This document shows, piece by piece, positions 7,176 to 17,242 of a stretch of 39,017 nucleotides of DNA (within the stretch, counting starts at the first letter, position 1; the number at the start of each line of letters is the position of its first letter). The notes under the pieces were generated by a model, which worked only from the letters and a program-made list of their open reading frames with translations, did not search any database and was not told where the DNA came from. Position numbers and translations under genes: made by a program. This DNA is from Fidelibacterota bacterium. Lineage in GTDB: Bacteria; Fidelibacterota; Marinisomatia; Marinisomatales; UBA1611. Where the stretch lies: assembly GCA_018671775.1 (NCBI GenBank), contig JABHGY010000012.1:1-39017 (forward strand), given 5' to 3'.

Positions 7176-8287
7176 TTCACGGCGAAGAAATGGTCCTAAA
7201 TATCGGGCCTCAGCATCCAAGCACTCACGGCGTACTGCGACTCAAAGTGCGGACGGATGGTGAAGTGGTTTCAGATATTTATCCTGTGATTGGTTATCTC
7301 CATCGTTGCTTTGAAAAGCATTGTGAAAATGTCACCTATGAGCAGGTTATCCCTTACACGGATCGTTGTGATTATGTGGCATCTATGAACAACAATTTAG
7401 GATATGCAATTACGGTAGAAGAATTGATGGGCATTGAGGTGCCTGAAAAAGTAGAATATATTCGCATTATTATGGCGGAATTTAATCGTATTGCAAGCCA
7501 TCTATTGGCGCTTGGGACTTACGGTTTGGATGTGGGCGCTTTTACGCCTTTTCTCTATATGTTCAGAGATCGGGAACGGATTTTGGATATGTTTGAGTTG
7601 ATTTGTGGCGCACGTTTATTATACAACTATATTTGGGTCGGTGGTGTTTCTCATGACTTACCCAAAGGATTTGTAGAGACGGCTTATGGTTTTTTAGATT
7701 ATTTTGAGCCTCAAGTCAAAGAGTATAATAATTTGCTCACCTATAATAAAATTTTTATCGAACGGACTGCTGATGTGGGTGTGATGCCTCCTGATGTGGC
7801 CATCTCTTACGGCGTAACCGGCCCGAATCTTCGCGGTTCTGGCGTTAAGTGGGATATTCGAAAAGATGAGCCTTACTCTATTTATAATAAGTTTGATTTT
7901 GAAGTTCCCGTGGGAAAAGGTGAGTTGGGAACCGTTGGCGATTGTTGGGACAGATATTGGGTTCGCATGAGAGAAATCGAGGAAAGCGTCAAGATATTAA
8001 GGCAAGCGTTAAAAGCTTTGCCCAAAGGGGGAGATGTGCATCAAGCGATTCCGAAAAAAATTCGTCCGCCTAAAGGGTCGATTTATAAACGGACAGAAAG
8101 TCCTCGCGGTGATTTGGCTTATTATATTACCAGTGATGGAACGCCGAAGCCCTATCGTTTGAAAATGCGATCACCTGCTTTTACGTCTATTAGCGTATTG
8201 AATGAAATATCTCGTGGTTGGATGTTGTCGGATGTGATTGCAATATTGGGATCTTTGGATATTGTCTTGGGGGAAATTGATCGATGA
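7166..8287 (+). CDS. nuoD: NADH-quinone oxidoreductase subunit D
   Basis: 49-kDa-type subunit that forms the quinone-binding site with NuoB. The 373-aa protein carries GPQHPSTHGVLRL (H17 and H21; a quinone-site histidine lies in this loop) and the CDYVASMNNN motif with Y70, equivalent to the quinone-binding tyrosine of the family. The C-terminus ends LGSLDIVLGEIDR, as in other NuoD proteins. It overlaps nuoC by 10 nt and nuoH by 4 nt (ATGA). In most bacteria nuoE, F and G would follow; here nuoH follows directly. Confidence 0.97.
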   Translation: MGIIHGEEMVLNIGPQHPSTHGVLRLKVRTDGEVVSDIYPVIGYLHRCFEKHCENVTYEQVIPYTDRCDYVASMNNNLGYAITVEELMGIEVPEKVEYIRIIMAEFNRIASHLLALGTYGLDVGAFTPFLYMFRDRERILDMFELICGARLLYNYIWVGGVSHDLPKGFVETAYGFLDYFEPQVKEYNNLLTYNKIFIERTADVGVMPPDVAISYGVTGPNLRGSGVKWDIRKDEPYSIYNKFDFEVPVGKGELGTVGDCWDRYWVRMREIEESVKILRQALKALPKGGDVHQAIPKKIRPPKGSIYKRTESPRGDLAYYITSDGTPKPYRLKMRSPAFTSISVLNEISRGWMLSDVIAILGSLDIVLGEIDR

Positions 8288-9357
8288 CGGTTGATGCGCT
8301 ATATCATTGGCTCAACGAAACTTTTCCCTTTTTAAGTGGAAATGAAATTTTGATTGTATTGGCAATTTTAATTCCCTCTGTAGCCCTTTTTATGGTGATT
8401 GCTGTCAATGCGCTGGTTTTGGTTTATGCAGAGAGGAAAGTTTCAGCTTTTATGCAAGATCGCGTCGGCCCAATGGGTCAAGGTGTGGGTTTACATGCGG
8501 GAAAGTGGGGTTTGCTTCAGACCGTTGCAGATGCACTTAAACTAATTTCGAAAGAGGATATTATTCCACGATTGGCGGATAGAAAATTATTTATCATGGC
8601 GCCGTTTGTAATTTTTGTAGGCGCATTTATCGCAGTGATTGCTCTGCCTTTTGGAGAGACAATAATTATTGCGGATATGAATATTGGAATTTTTTATATT
8701 TTGGCCGTGAGTTCTTTTGGGGTAATTGGCCTGATTTTGGCGGGATGGTCATCTAATAATAAATGGTCTTTGTATGGAGGAATGCGGTCTGCGGCACAAA
8801 TTATATCCTATGAAATTCCAGCTGGATTATCGTTGATTACGGTTATTATGTTAACAGAAACTCTGAGTATGCAGGGGATTATTCAGTATCAATCCGGTGG
8901 ACTATTTTCTTGGATTGTATTTTCGAGTCCATTCTCATTTATTGCTTTTATTGTTTATTTTATTGCGGCCATTGCGGAAACAAATCGAACACCATTTGAT
9001 ATTCCAGAAGCAGAGTCAGAATTGGTGGGTGGATTTCATACGGAATATTCTGGTATGCGCTGGTCATTTTTCTTTTTGAGTGAGTATGCGAATATGTTGG
9101 TGGTTTGTGGCGTGGCTGTTACTGGATTTTTAGGAGGCTGGCAAAGTCCAATTCCTGGATATTTTAATACGGCGGGTTGGAGCATTTTTTGGTTTATATC
9201 AAAGATTCTATTTTTAGTGTTTGTCATGATGTGGGTGCGGTGGACTTTCCCCAGATTGCGCGTAGATCAACTCATGGATATTTGTTGGAAGTATCTCCTT
9301 CCGATTGCTTTATTTAATATTTTTGGCGTAGGGATTTGGACCCTTATTTTTGGGTAA
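8284..9357 (+). CDS. nuoH: NADH-quinone oxidoreductase subunit H
   Basis: Membrane subunit linking the quinone cavity to the proton-pumping arm. The 357-aa, multi-helix protein has VYAERKVSAFMQDRVGP near residues 47-63 and the highly conserved loop AETNRTPFDIPEAESELVGG followed by FHTEYSG. Length is slightly above the E. coli protein. It overlaps nuoD by 4 nt. The following nuoI start is 4 bp beyond its stop. Confidence 0.97.
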   Translation: MTVDALYHWLNETFPFLSGNEILIVLAILIPSVALFMVIAVNALVLVYAERKVSAFMQDRVGPMGQGVGLHAGKWGLLQTVADALKLISKEDIIPRLADRKLFIMAPFVIFVGAFIAVIALPFGETIIIADMNIGIFYILAVSSFGVIGLILAGWSSNNKWSLYGGMRSAAQIISYEIPAGLSLITVIMLTETLSMQGIIQYQSGGLFSWIVFSSPFSFIAFIVYFIAAIAETNRTPFDIPEAESELVGGFHTEYSGMRWSFFFLSEYANMLVVCGVAVTGFLGGWQSPIPGYFNTAGWSIFWFISKILFLVFVMMWVRWTFPRLRVDQLMDICWKYLLPIALFNIFGVGIWTLIFG

Positions 9358-9361
9358 ACTG

Positions 9362-9949
9362 ATGAAGCAATATTTTTTAAATATCTGGGAAACGATTATA
9401 TCACTTTCGACCGGTTTTGGCATTACTTGGGTGCACATGCTTAATATTAAAAAGGGGAATGTAACGCTACAGTATCCAGAAGAAAAGTGGCCTCGCCCTG
9501 AACGAAATATCGGATTTAATCATGATGATTATAATGTAATTCGTTCCCGCTTAACTGTAGATATGGATGATTGTATCGGGTGCTTAAAATGTATGCGCGC
9601 ATGTCCTGTGGATTGTATATCGATTGAGACCGTCAAAGCAGAAACAAGAGGGGAAGATATTAAAGATATTGGTCACGTTGGCATTACATCCAGCGGTTCG
9701 AAAAAAGCCATGGTGGTAACCCGTTTCGATATTGATATGACCGAATGTTGTTACTGTAATTTATGCACTTATCCTTGTCCTGAAGATTGTATTTTTATGA
9801 CAGGTGGACCCAATGCTGATCGTCATCCAATTGATTATGAATTTTCAGAATATGATCGGACGGACCTGATTTATCGTTTTGCGAAAAAAGGTTCAAAGGA
9901 AAAAATGGAAGCACAAATGTTTCCTAAAAAAGAAAAGGCGGAGGCTTGA
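9362..9949 (+). CDS. nuoI: NADH-quinone oxidoreductase subunit I (2x[4Fe-4S] ferredoxin-like)
   Basis: Carries clusters N6a and N6b, which pass electrons to N2 in NuoB. Two complete CxxCxxCxxxCP motifs are visible, CIGCLKCMRACP (from C71) and CCYCNLCTYPCP (from C129), with distal cysteines at C85 and C143. I prefer the ATG at 9362 (195 aa) over the track's TTG at 9350, which would sit inside nuoH. The C-terminus is lysine-rich. The stop overlaps the nuoJ start (TGATG). Confidence 0.95.
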   Translation: MKQYFLNIWETIISLSTGFGITWVHMLNIKKGNVTLQYPEEKWPRPERNIGFNHDDYNVIRSRLTVDMDDCIGCLKCMRACPVDCISIETVKAETRGEDIKDIGHVGITSSGSKKAMVVTRFDIDMTECCYCNLCTYPCPEDCIFMTGGPNADRHPIDYEFSEYDRTDLIYRFAKKGSKEKMEAQMFPKKEKAEA

Positions 9950-10437
9950 TGTCTGAATTCGCATTTTGGATGGTGGCAGCATTGACCATTATTTCGGCTG
10001 GATTGGTTGTCTTCTCGGGACAATTAATTTATTCGGCGGTCGCATTGCTTTTTACTTTGTTGGGCGTTGCGGGCTTGTATGTATTTTTGTGGGCAGACTT
10101 TATGGCTGGCGTGCAAGTGATGGTCTATATTGGTGGTATTTTGGTTTTAATTGTTTTCGGCATTATGTTGACGCATAAAATTGTTTCGGTAAAGATATCT
10201 CAAACCAATGTTCAGCGTCGTATTGGGGGTTTTGCCGCAGGACTATTCTTGGTCATTTTGATTTCGGCCATGGGAAGCGCTTCGTGGTTTATGGAAGTGA
10301 CGCCCGAACCGGTTGAGACGGTCAGGACAATTGGAATATTATTGATGACTAAATATTTATTACCATTTGAAGCGGCATCGCTTTTGCTTTTGGGTGCTTT
10401 AATTGGTGCGGCTATGTTATCGAGAAAGGAGAACTAA
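9949..10437 (+). CDS. nuoJ: NADH-quinone oxidoreductase subunit J
   Basis: Membrane subunit with five predicted helices; its third helix region (MVYIGGILVLIVFGIML) is the conserved pi-bulge segment of the family. The ATG at 9949 is preferred to the track's TTG at 9946 because it has GGAGG at good spacing and forms TGATG with the nuoI stop, giving 162 aa. It overlaps nuoK by 1 nt. Confidence 0.94.
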   Translation: MSEFAFWMVAALTIISAGLVVFSGQLIYSAVALLFTLLGVAGLYVFLWADFMAGVQVMVYIGGILVLIVFGIMLTHKIVSVKISQTNVQRRIGGFAAGLFLVILISAMGSASWFMEVTPEPVETVRTIGILLMTKYLLPFEAASLLLLGALIGAAMLSRKEN

Positions 10438-10742
10438 TGGATCAGTTGACAAATTATCTTTTTATTTCTGCCATTCTTTTTTCTCTCGGATTATTTGGTG
10501 TTATGACGCGCCGAAATGGTATCGCAGTATTAATGGGCGTAGAGCTCATTTTAAATGCAGCGAATATAAATTTTGTTGCATTTTCTCGATTTGGCGGAAT
10601 GGATTTAAGCGGACATATTTTTTCACTTTTTGTCATTGTCTTAGCTGCCGCTGAAGCGGCTGTTGCGCTTGCCATTATTATCACAATCTATAACTCAATG
10701 CAAACCGTCAATATCGACGATGCATCAAGCATGAAGCAATAA
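10437..10742 (+). CDS. nuoK: NADH-quinone oxidoreductase subunit K
   Basis: MrpC-like antiporter subunit of the membrane arm, 101 aa, three helices. The two buried glutamates needed for proton transfer are present: E36 in GVELILNAANINF and E73 in LAAAEAAVALAI. A strong Shine-Dalgarno (AAAGGAG) precedes the ATG. It overlaps nuoJ and nuoL by 1 nt each (TAATG). Confidence 0.97.
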   Translation: MDQLTNYLFISAILFSLGLFGVMTRRNGIAVLMGVELILNAANINFVAFSRFGGMDLSGHIFSLFVIVLAAAEAAVALAIIITIYNSMQTVNIDDASSMKQ

Positions 10743-12790
10743 TGGAAAATACGCATATTACTTACAGTCTCGCGATTTTATTTTTGCCTTTGTTGGCATT
10801 CTTGATTCAGATTTTTGTGGGTAAACGATTGCCTCGTCAAGGAGATTGGGTCTCCATTTCTGCGATAGTCACAACACTTGTTTTAGCGAGTTTGTTATTT
10901 GTGGATATGTTTCAGCAATATAATCCAAATTTTAAAATAGAAGCTTCTTTCTTGTGGATGGATTTAGGTGATTTTAAGATTTACCTCGGTTTTTTGGTGG
11001 ATAATATCACCATTATTATGCTTCTTGTTGTGGCGTTGATTTCTACTTGCACTCATATTTTTTCTTTAAAATATTTAGAAGGAGATGTTCGTTATTCTCG
11101 ATATTATGCTTATTTGGGTTTATTCACATTTAGCATGAATGGAATCGTTCTCGCTAACAATTTGGTCTCCATGTATATTTTTTGGGAATTGGTTGGCGTT
11201 AGTTCCTATTTATTAATTGGACATTGGTTTGAAAAAGAGTCTGCAGCCAATGCAGCGAAGAAAGCATTTTTAACAAATCGTGTTGGCGATATTGGATTTT
11301 TTATTGGCATCATGATTATTTTCACAGCAGTGGGTTCATTTGCTTTCACTGATATTTTTGCAAGTGTTGCTTCGGGCACAATCGGAGGCACGACATTAAC
11401 ATTTGCGGGTATATGTCTTTTTGCTGGCGCTATGGGAAAATCCTCTCAATTTCCACTTCATATTTGGTTGCCGGACGCGATGGAAGGCCCCACGCCAGTA
11501 TCGGCTTTGATGCACGCTGCAACCATGGTCGCGGCTGGTGTTTATTTAACCGTGAGAATCTTTCCTTTATTGACGTCAGATGCCTTATTGTTTGTCGCAT
11601 ATATCGGTGGGTTTACGGCCTTATTTGCAGCGGCCATCGCATTGACGCAAAATGATATTAAAAAAGTCTTAGCGTATAGTACGGTTAGTCAGTTGGGCTA
11701 TATGATTTTGGCCGTAGGAACGGGCGTTTATACCGCTGCGTTTTTCCATTTATTGACCCATGCTATGTTTAAGGCAAACCTTTTTTATGGCAGTGGTTCT
11801 GTGATTCATTCTATGCATCATGCTTTGCATAAAAAACACGATCATGAGACCGATCCGCAAGATATGCGAAATATGGGTGGTTTTAAGGAGAAAATGCCCA
11901 TTACTTTTTTGAGCATGACGGTCAGCACTTTAGCGATTGCGGGTGTTCCTTTCTTTTCTGGGTTTTTATCAAAAGATGCTATTTTGGGCGGAACCCTTTC
12001 CTTTGCTCAGCATCATCCTCAACATTTTCTCTTGCCTGTATTTGGTTTTGGTGCAGCAACCATGACCGCTTTTTATATGTTCCGCATGATATTTATGACG
12101 TTTTATGGAAAGTCTCAAAAACCCGAACTTTATGCTGATATTCATGAATCGCCAAAGGAGATGACCGGCCCGCTCGTATTATTAGGCACTTTGAGTATAT
12201 TTATCTTTTATACTTTACCTCATTTTAATCCATTTTCCACCCACGGTTGGTTTACGGATTTGGTTGTAGCAAAAGATTCATTTGTCCCTGGAAATATTTC
12301 TGCTCATACGATTGCAGAACATGCGCACCATGCGCATATTCCAGCCATGATTTTATCCCTGTCGGTTGCCGGGTTTGGGATTATTTTGGCGGGACTTATG
12401 TATTTGAAAAAATCAATTTCTGCCGATGCGTGGGCGAAAAAATCAGGTCCATTATATAAGCTGAGCTTGAACAAATTTTATTTTGATGAAAATTATGAAC
12501 GATTTTTATATCAACCTTTAATGAAACTTGCAGGAAAAATCGCATATTTTGATTGGGAAGTTTATGATAAATATTTCATCAATGGCTTTGGGCGGTTTAC
12601 ATCGTGGCTTTCAGCTATTTCTGGAAAGTTCGATTATGAGGGGATTGATCAAGGTCTGGTAGATGGTGTAGGACATGCCACGCAAAAAATGGGACGTTCT
12701 TTAAAGCAAATTCAAACGGGGCGATTGCAGAATTATCTATTGTTCGTATTGGCTGGGGCGATTTTAATCATCATTATTCAAGCAGTTTAA
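10742..12790 (+). CDS. nuoL: NADH-quinone oxidoreductase subunit L
   Basis: The distal MrpA-like proton-pumping subunit. At 682 aa it is longer than E. coli NuoL (613 aa); the excess includes a His-rich cytoplasm-facing stretch (MHHALHKKHDHETDPQDM) and an elongated C-terminal region that would contain the lateral helix. Core motifs FWELVGVSSYLLIG, FPLHIWLPDAMEGPTPVSAL and KKVLAYSTVSQLGYM are present. Followed by a 21-bp gap holding the nuoM Shine-Dalgarno (TGAGG). Confidence 0.96.
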   Translation: MENTHITYSLAILFLPLLAFLIQIFVGKRLPRQGDWVSISAIVTTLVLASLLFVDMFQQYNPNFKIEASFLWMDLGDFKIYLGFLVDNITIIMLLVVALISTCTHIFSLKYLEGDVRYSRYYAYLGLFTFSMNGIVLANNLVSMYIFWELVGVSSYLLIGHWFEKESAANAAKKAFLTNRVGDIGFFIGIMIIFTAVGSFAFTDIFASVASGTIGGTTLTFAGICLFAGAMGKSSQFPLHIWLPDAMEGPTPVSALMHAATMVAAGVYLTVRIFPLLTSDALLFVAYIGGFTALFAAAIALTQNDIKKVLAYSTVSQLGYMILAVGTGVYTAAFFHLLTHAMFKANLFYGSGSVIHSMHHALHKKHDHETDPQDMRNMGGFKEKMPITFLSMTVSTLAIAGVPFFSGFLSKDAILGGTLSFAQHHPQHFLLPVFGFGAATMTAFYMFRMIFMTFYGKSQKPELYADIHESPKEMTGPLVLLGTLSIFIFYTLPHFNPFSTHGWFTDLVVAKDSFVPGNISAHTIAEHAHHAHIPAMILSLSVAGFGIILAGLMYLKKSISADAWAKKSGPLYKLSLNKFYFDENYERFLYQPLMKLAGKIAYFDWEVYDKYFINGFGRFTSWLSAISGKFDYEGIDQGLVDGVGHATQKMGRSLKQIQTGRLQNYLLFVLAGAILIIIIQAV

Positions 12791-12811
12791 CAGGGTTTTA
12801 TTGAGGTTATT

Positions 12812-14359
12812 ATGGAATCAAATTTATTAAGTCTATTGGTCTGGTTACCGGTGATTGGATTAGCGGCAATTGCTCTTATGCCACGGGACAAAACAAAAGA
12901 AATTAAGCTTATTGCCGCATTGGCAACGGGCGTTCAACTTGTGATGGCTTTGGTCTTATGGGCAAAGTTTGACCCGGCCATTGCTGGAATGCAATTTGTA
13001 GAGCGGGCAGAATGGATTCCCTCCTTTAATATTGCTTACATTTTAAGTGTAGATGGTCTGAGCTTGCCTATGGTGATTTTAACGGCTTTGCTCTGCTTTA
13101 TTGGTATTTTTGTTAGTTGGAAAATTGATTATGCCGTAAAAGGATATTTTGCATTATTCCTTTTATTAGATACGGGAATTATGGGCGTATTCGTTTCGGG
13201 TGATTTGTTTTTATTCTATATTTTTTGGGAAGTCATGTTACTCCCTATGTATTTCTTGATTGGTATTTGGGGTGGCCCGCAACGAGAATATGCTGCGATT
13301 AAGTTTTTTCTTTATACCTTATTCGGTTCGGTTCTCATGCTCATTGGAATTTTAGGGCTTTACTTTACTTGTGGACAAACGTTTGATATTCAAGCCTTGA
13401 TACAAAATGCGCCAGAGATGTTACAGGGTGTTTCTTGGTGGGGAATGAGTGCGATTAAAGTGATTTGGGTCCTACTCTTTATTGGGTTCGCCATTAAAGT
13501 GCCCGTGTTTCCCTTTCATACTTGGTTGCCCTTGGCGCACGTGGAAGCACCGACTGCCATTTCTGTTTTATTGGCTGGGATTTTGTTGAAGCTCGGTGTT
13601 TATGGTATCTTACGTTTTAATTATGGTCTCATGCCTGATGGAGTTTGGTGGTTTGCTGGTGCCTTGGCATTTTTGGGATTGATTAATGTCATTTGGGGTG
13701 GACTGTGTGCTTTGGCACAAACGGATTTAAAAAAACTGGTCGCTTACTCCAGTATTAATCACATGGGATATTCTCTGATTGGGATGTCTGCTGTGATTGC
13801 AGCAGGGTCTGCAAATGGTGCAAATACAACAGCGGCACAAGCGGGATTGGCTGGCGCTGTTTTCCAAATGTTTAATCATGGAACTATTTCGGCTATGCTC
13901 TTTATTTTGGTCGGAGTCATCTATGATAGAGCGCACCACAGAGAAATCAATGGTTTTGGTGGATTAGCAAAACAGATGCCAATTTATACTGGTATTACAG
14001 CATTGGCTTTTTTCGCTGGCTTGGGCCTTCCGGGGTTTTCAGGATTTATCAGTGAAGCCATGTGTTTTATTGGTGCCTTTCCTGTTTTTAAAGGTATTGT
14101 AATCGCTTCAACAGTAGGAATTTTATTGAATGCAGCTTATTTCTTGTGGGCTTTTCAACGCATCTTTTTTGGTGAGTTAAATGAAAAATATACAGATTTA
14201 CCTGAAATCAATAAAATGGAATTATTTACTGTGATTCCTTTGGCTGTGATTACGATTATTTTGGGAGTTTATCCGGCGCCTTTTATTAATCTTGTGAAAT
14301 CAACACTTAATTTAATGATTGATATGGTGGCTTCCGGCTCACCCATCGCAGGCATGTAA
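12812..14359 (+). CDS. nuoM: NADH-quinone oxidoreductase subunit M
   Basis: MrpD-like antiporter subunit, 515 aa, about 14 predicted helices. Conserved motifs include FWEVMLLPMYFLIGIWGG, FPFHTWLPLAHVEAPTAISVLL, KKLVAYSSINHMGY and FAGLGLPGFSGFISE. Start ATG has TGAGG upstream. Separated from nuoN by 15 bp. Confidence 0.97.
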   Translation: MESNLLSLLVWLPVIGLAAIALMPRDKTKEIKLIAALATGVQLVMALVLWAKFDPAIAGMQFVERAEWIPSFNIAYILSVDGLSLPMVILTALLCFIGIFVSWKIDYAVKGYFALFLLLDTGIMGVFVSGDLFLFYIFWEVMLLPMYFLIGIWGGPQREYAAIKFFLYTLFGSVLMLIGILGLYFTCGQTFDIQALIQNAPEMLQGVSWWGMSAIKVIWVLLFIGFAIKVPVFPFHTWLPLAHVEAPTAISVLLAGILLKLGVYGILRFNYGLMPDGVWWFAGALAFLGLINVIWGGLCALAQTDLKKLVAYSSINHMGYSLIGMSAVIAAGSANGANTTAAQAGLAGAVFQMFNHGTISAMLFILVGVIYDRAHHREINGFGGLAKQMPIYTGITALAFFAGLGLPGFSGFISEAMCFIGAFPVFKGIVIASTVGILLNAAYFLWAFQRIFFGELNEKYTDLPEINKMELFTVIPLAVITIILGVYPAPFINLVKSTLNLMIDMVASGSPIAGM

Positions 14360-14374
14360 TCTGGATTTTTTCAA

Positions 14375-15865
14375 ATGAATAATCTTCAAAGTTTATCTCT
14401 TTTTTGGCCCGAACTCATTTTAACGGTGACCGTTTTGAGCGCTATCATTGCTGATTTATTCTTGCCAAAAGAAAAATCGACACATGTGGCGTGGTTTGTC
14501 TTTGTCGGTTTAGTTTTCTCTGGAATCGCAATTCTTACTCAAAACGAGCAAACAACCACATTATTTATGGATGCGATTGCTCTTGACCCATTTGCAAAAT
14601 TTTTCAAACTTTTAATACTCATAGCCACCTTATTTGTCATCGTAGCCAGTAGAGAAAATCGAGAATTAGATCCTTACGGAAAAGGCGAATATTATTCATT
14701 GATGGGTATTTTAGTTTTCGGTCTCTTCCTCATGGTTTCTTCTGTAGATTTGATTTCAGTTTATCTTTCTTTAGAAATTGTTTCCATTATGTCATTTATT
14801 TTATCGGGCTATTTAAAAGGGGACAAGCGTTCCAATGAAGCGGCATTAAAATATGTGATTTATGGAGCGTTCTCATCTGGGGTCATGTTATATGGGATGA
14901 GTTTGGTTTATGGGCTAACAGGAAGCACAAACTTTTTTGATATTCAAAAAGTATTGACGGAGAATGCAGGTAATATTGACTTGGTTTTAATCATTGCCAT
15001 CGTAATGATATTAGTCGGCTTCGGCTACAAGATATCTATGGTGCCATTCCATTTTTGGACACCGGATGTCTATGAAGGAGCCCCTACAACCATTACAGCA
15101 TTTTTATCGGTTGCACCCAAAGCAGGAGGCTTGGCACTATTTATCCGATTTTTCCACCAAGCCATGTCGGATGGTGTTGCAATGGAAGGAAATGGATTAT
15201 TAACAGAGACAGATTTACCCTGGCCACAAATCATAGCTGTTTTAGCTGTTGCGACCATGACTTTGGGAAATCTGGTTGCTTTACAGCAAAAAAGTATTAA
15301 GCGTATGTTAGCCTATTCCAGTGTGGCGCATGCAGGATATATGTTGATGGCCATTCCGGTTTTATCAGCAGAGGGAATTCAGGCGATTATGATTTATCTC
15401 GTCATGTATTTATTTATGAATTTGGGTGCCTTTTTTGTCGTTATCGATGTAAAAAACAAAACAGGAAATGAAACGTTCGAAGATTATAGCGGGCTTGGAT
15501 GGAAAATGCCCTTTGTTGGTATTGCAATGTTAATATTTATGGTTTCTTTAACAGGGCTTCCTCCAACGGCTGGATTTATTGGTAAATTTTATATTTTTGC
15601 AGCAGTGATAAAGGGAGGGAGTCAATTTTATTGGTTAGCCTTTTTTGGTGCATTTAATAGTGTCATTTCACTTTATTATTATTTTCGAGTAGTAAAAGTG
15701 ATGTTTCTTGAAGGTGAAAAATCTGATTCAATTCAACTTCCAAGCCGTGCAATAATGGGACTTTTATTGGCAACGGCCATTCCCACTTTGATTTTAGGAA
15801 TCTATTGGCAACCCGTGATTAATTGGGTTGAAAATTCATTCCATTTTTTTGTTCAAATCCTGTAA
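14375..15865 (+). CDS. nuoN: NADH-quinone oxidoreductase subunit N
   Basis: Third antiporter-like proton-pumping subunit, 496 aa. Motifs: YLSLEIVSIMSFILSGYLKG, MVPFHFWTPDVYEGAPTTIT, KRMLAYSSVAHAGYMLMA and SLTGLPPTAGFIGKFYIF. It closes the nuo block; nqrA begins 31 bp further with no visible terminator between, so co-transcription with nqr is likely. Confidence 0.97.
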   Translation: MNNLQSLSLFWPELILTVTVLSAIIADLFLPKEKSTHVAWFVFVGLVFSGIAILTQNEQTTTLFMDAIALDPFAKFFKLLILIATLFVIVASRENRELDPYGKGEYYSLMGILVFGLFLMVSSVDLISVYLSLEIVSIMSFILSGYLKGDKRSNEAALKYVIYGAFSSGVMLYGMSLVYGLTGSTNFFDIQKVLTENAGNIDLVLIIAIVMILVGFGYKISMVPFHFWTPDVYEGAPTTITAFLSVAPKAGGLALFIRFFHQAMSDGVAMEGNGLLTETDLPWPQIIAVLAVATMTLGNLVALQQKSIKRMLAYSSVAHAGYMLMAIPVLSAEGIQAIMIYLVMYLFMNLGAFFVVIDVKNKTGNETFEDYSGLGWKMPFVGIAMLIFMVSLTGLPPTAGFIGKFYIFAAVIKGGSQFYWLAFFGAFNSVISLYYYFRVVKVMFLEGEKSDSIQLPSRAIMGLLLATAIPTLILGIYWQPVINWVENSFHFFVQIL

Positions 15866-15896
15866 TTTTATGTCCAATATTTAGCCACTTTATCAT

Positions 15897-17240
15897 ATGT
15901 CTCATATAGAAATAAAAAAGGGTCACAATATCCGAATAACCGGTATTCCTTCGGAAGAAATTAGGAATGCAAAAATACCCACGTCCTTATCAATTCAACC
16001 AAAAGAATTCAAATCGATTAAGCCAAAACTAATGGTCAAAGAAGGTGATTCTGTTAGCATAGGCTCACCTTTGTTTTTTGATAAAAATAATCCAAATATA
16101 AAATGGGCGTCTCCGGGATGTGGAGAGGTCAAGGAAATTAAGTTTGGCCCGCGACGAGTTATTGAAAATATTATTATTGAATTGGCCAAAGAAGAAGAGG
16201 CCGTAATTCAAGAATCGTTTGAAGCGAGTGCCATCAAGTCATTGGGGCGAGAAAAAGTGCTTCAGTGTATTTTGGATGGACATTTATTCCCAATGATTCG
16301 ACAGCGTCCCTTCAATAAAATAGCGAATCCGGATCAAGCGCCTGATGCTATTTTTATCTCTGCCGTGAACACAGCTCCTTTAAGCGTTAATTTAGAAATT
16401 GCTATGAAAGATAGACTAAGTTCATTTCAAGCAGGGATTGATGCTTTGTCTCAATTAACTGAGGGAAAGATGTTTTTAACAACAAAGAAATATTCTATTT
16501 TCAGCGATATGCAGCATTGTGAAATCAATACGATTTCTGAGCTTCATCCAGCTGGAAATGTGGGCATTCAAATCCACCATATTTCCCCATTAAAACCTAA
16601 AAAAATTATTTGGACAGTGGATGTGAACCACGTAGCAATATTAGGCGATTTATTTTTAACGGGTAGCTATCAACCGGCTATGATTGCAAGCGTGGCGGGA
16701 CCGGGCGTTCTAAACCCATCTCACGTAAAAACGCGCATAGGTGCATCCATATCCTCATTGCTAGACAATCAATTAGCTGATGGAAATTCACGTATTATTT
16801 CTGGTGATGTATTGACCGGGAGTCACAGCTCTTTAAATGAATTTTTAGGATATTATGATTCTTCTATTTCGGTTCTTAGCGAAAGCGATGAACGTGAGTT
16901 TTTAGGATGGTTAAAACCAGGAAGTGGAAAAACGCGTTATTCTCTAACACGTGCTTTTTTTGGACAAGGGAAACAAGCCTTTCCTTTTTCGACCATATTG
17001 AACGGAGGAAAAAGAGCATTAGTCCCTGTCGATGCTTGGGAAAATGTTTTGCCCATGGATATTATGCCGATAGCTCTATTTCGGAGCATTTTGGCTTGCG
17101 ATATTGAAGAGATGGAGCAGTTGGGTATGATTGAATGTGATCCGGAAGATTTTGCGTTATGTGCTTTTGCTTGTCCCAGTAAAATTGAATTATCTGCAGT
17201 AATTCAGCAAGGATTAGATATCCTTGAGGCGGAAGGATAA
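15897..17240 (+). CDS. nqrA: Na+-translocating NADH:quinone reductase subunit A
   Basis: Cytoplasmic subunit of Na+-NQR, associated with quinone interaction. The 447-aa protein shows the family pattern: an N-terminal barrel-sandwich segment (VKEGDSVSIGSPLFFDKN, then ASPGCGEVKEIKFGPRR) and C-terminal elements IECDPEDFALCAFACPSKIE. No Shine-Dalgarno is obvious before the ATG. It opens a complete nqrABCDEF set; the nqrB ATG follows 2 bp after its stop. Confidence 0.95.
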   Translation: MSHIEIKKGHNIRITGIPSEEIRNAKIPTSLSIQPKEFKSIKPKLMVKEGDSVSIGSPLFFDKNNPNIKWASPGCGEVKEIKFGPRRVIENIIIELAKEEEAVIQESFEASAIKSLGREKVLQCILDGHLFPMIRQRPFNKIANPDQAPDAIFISAVNTAPLSVNLEIAMKDRLSSFQAGIDALSQLTEGKMFLTTKKYSIFSDMQHCEINTISELHPAGNVGIQIHHISPLKPKKIIWTVDVNHVAILGDLFLTGSYQPAMIASVAGPGVLNPSHVKTRIGASISSLLDNQLADGNSRIISGDVLTGSHSSLNEFLGYYDSSISVLSESDEREFLGWLKPGSGKTRYSLTRAFFGQGKQAFPFSTILNGGKRALVPVDAWENVLPMDIMPIALFRSILACDIEEMEQLGMIECDPEDFALCAFACPSKIELSAVIQQGLDILEAEG

Positions 17241-17242
17241 TA

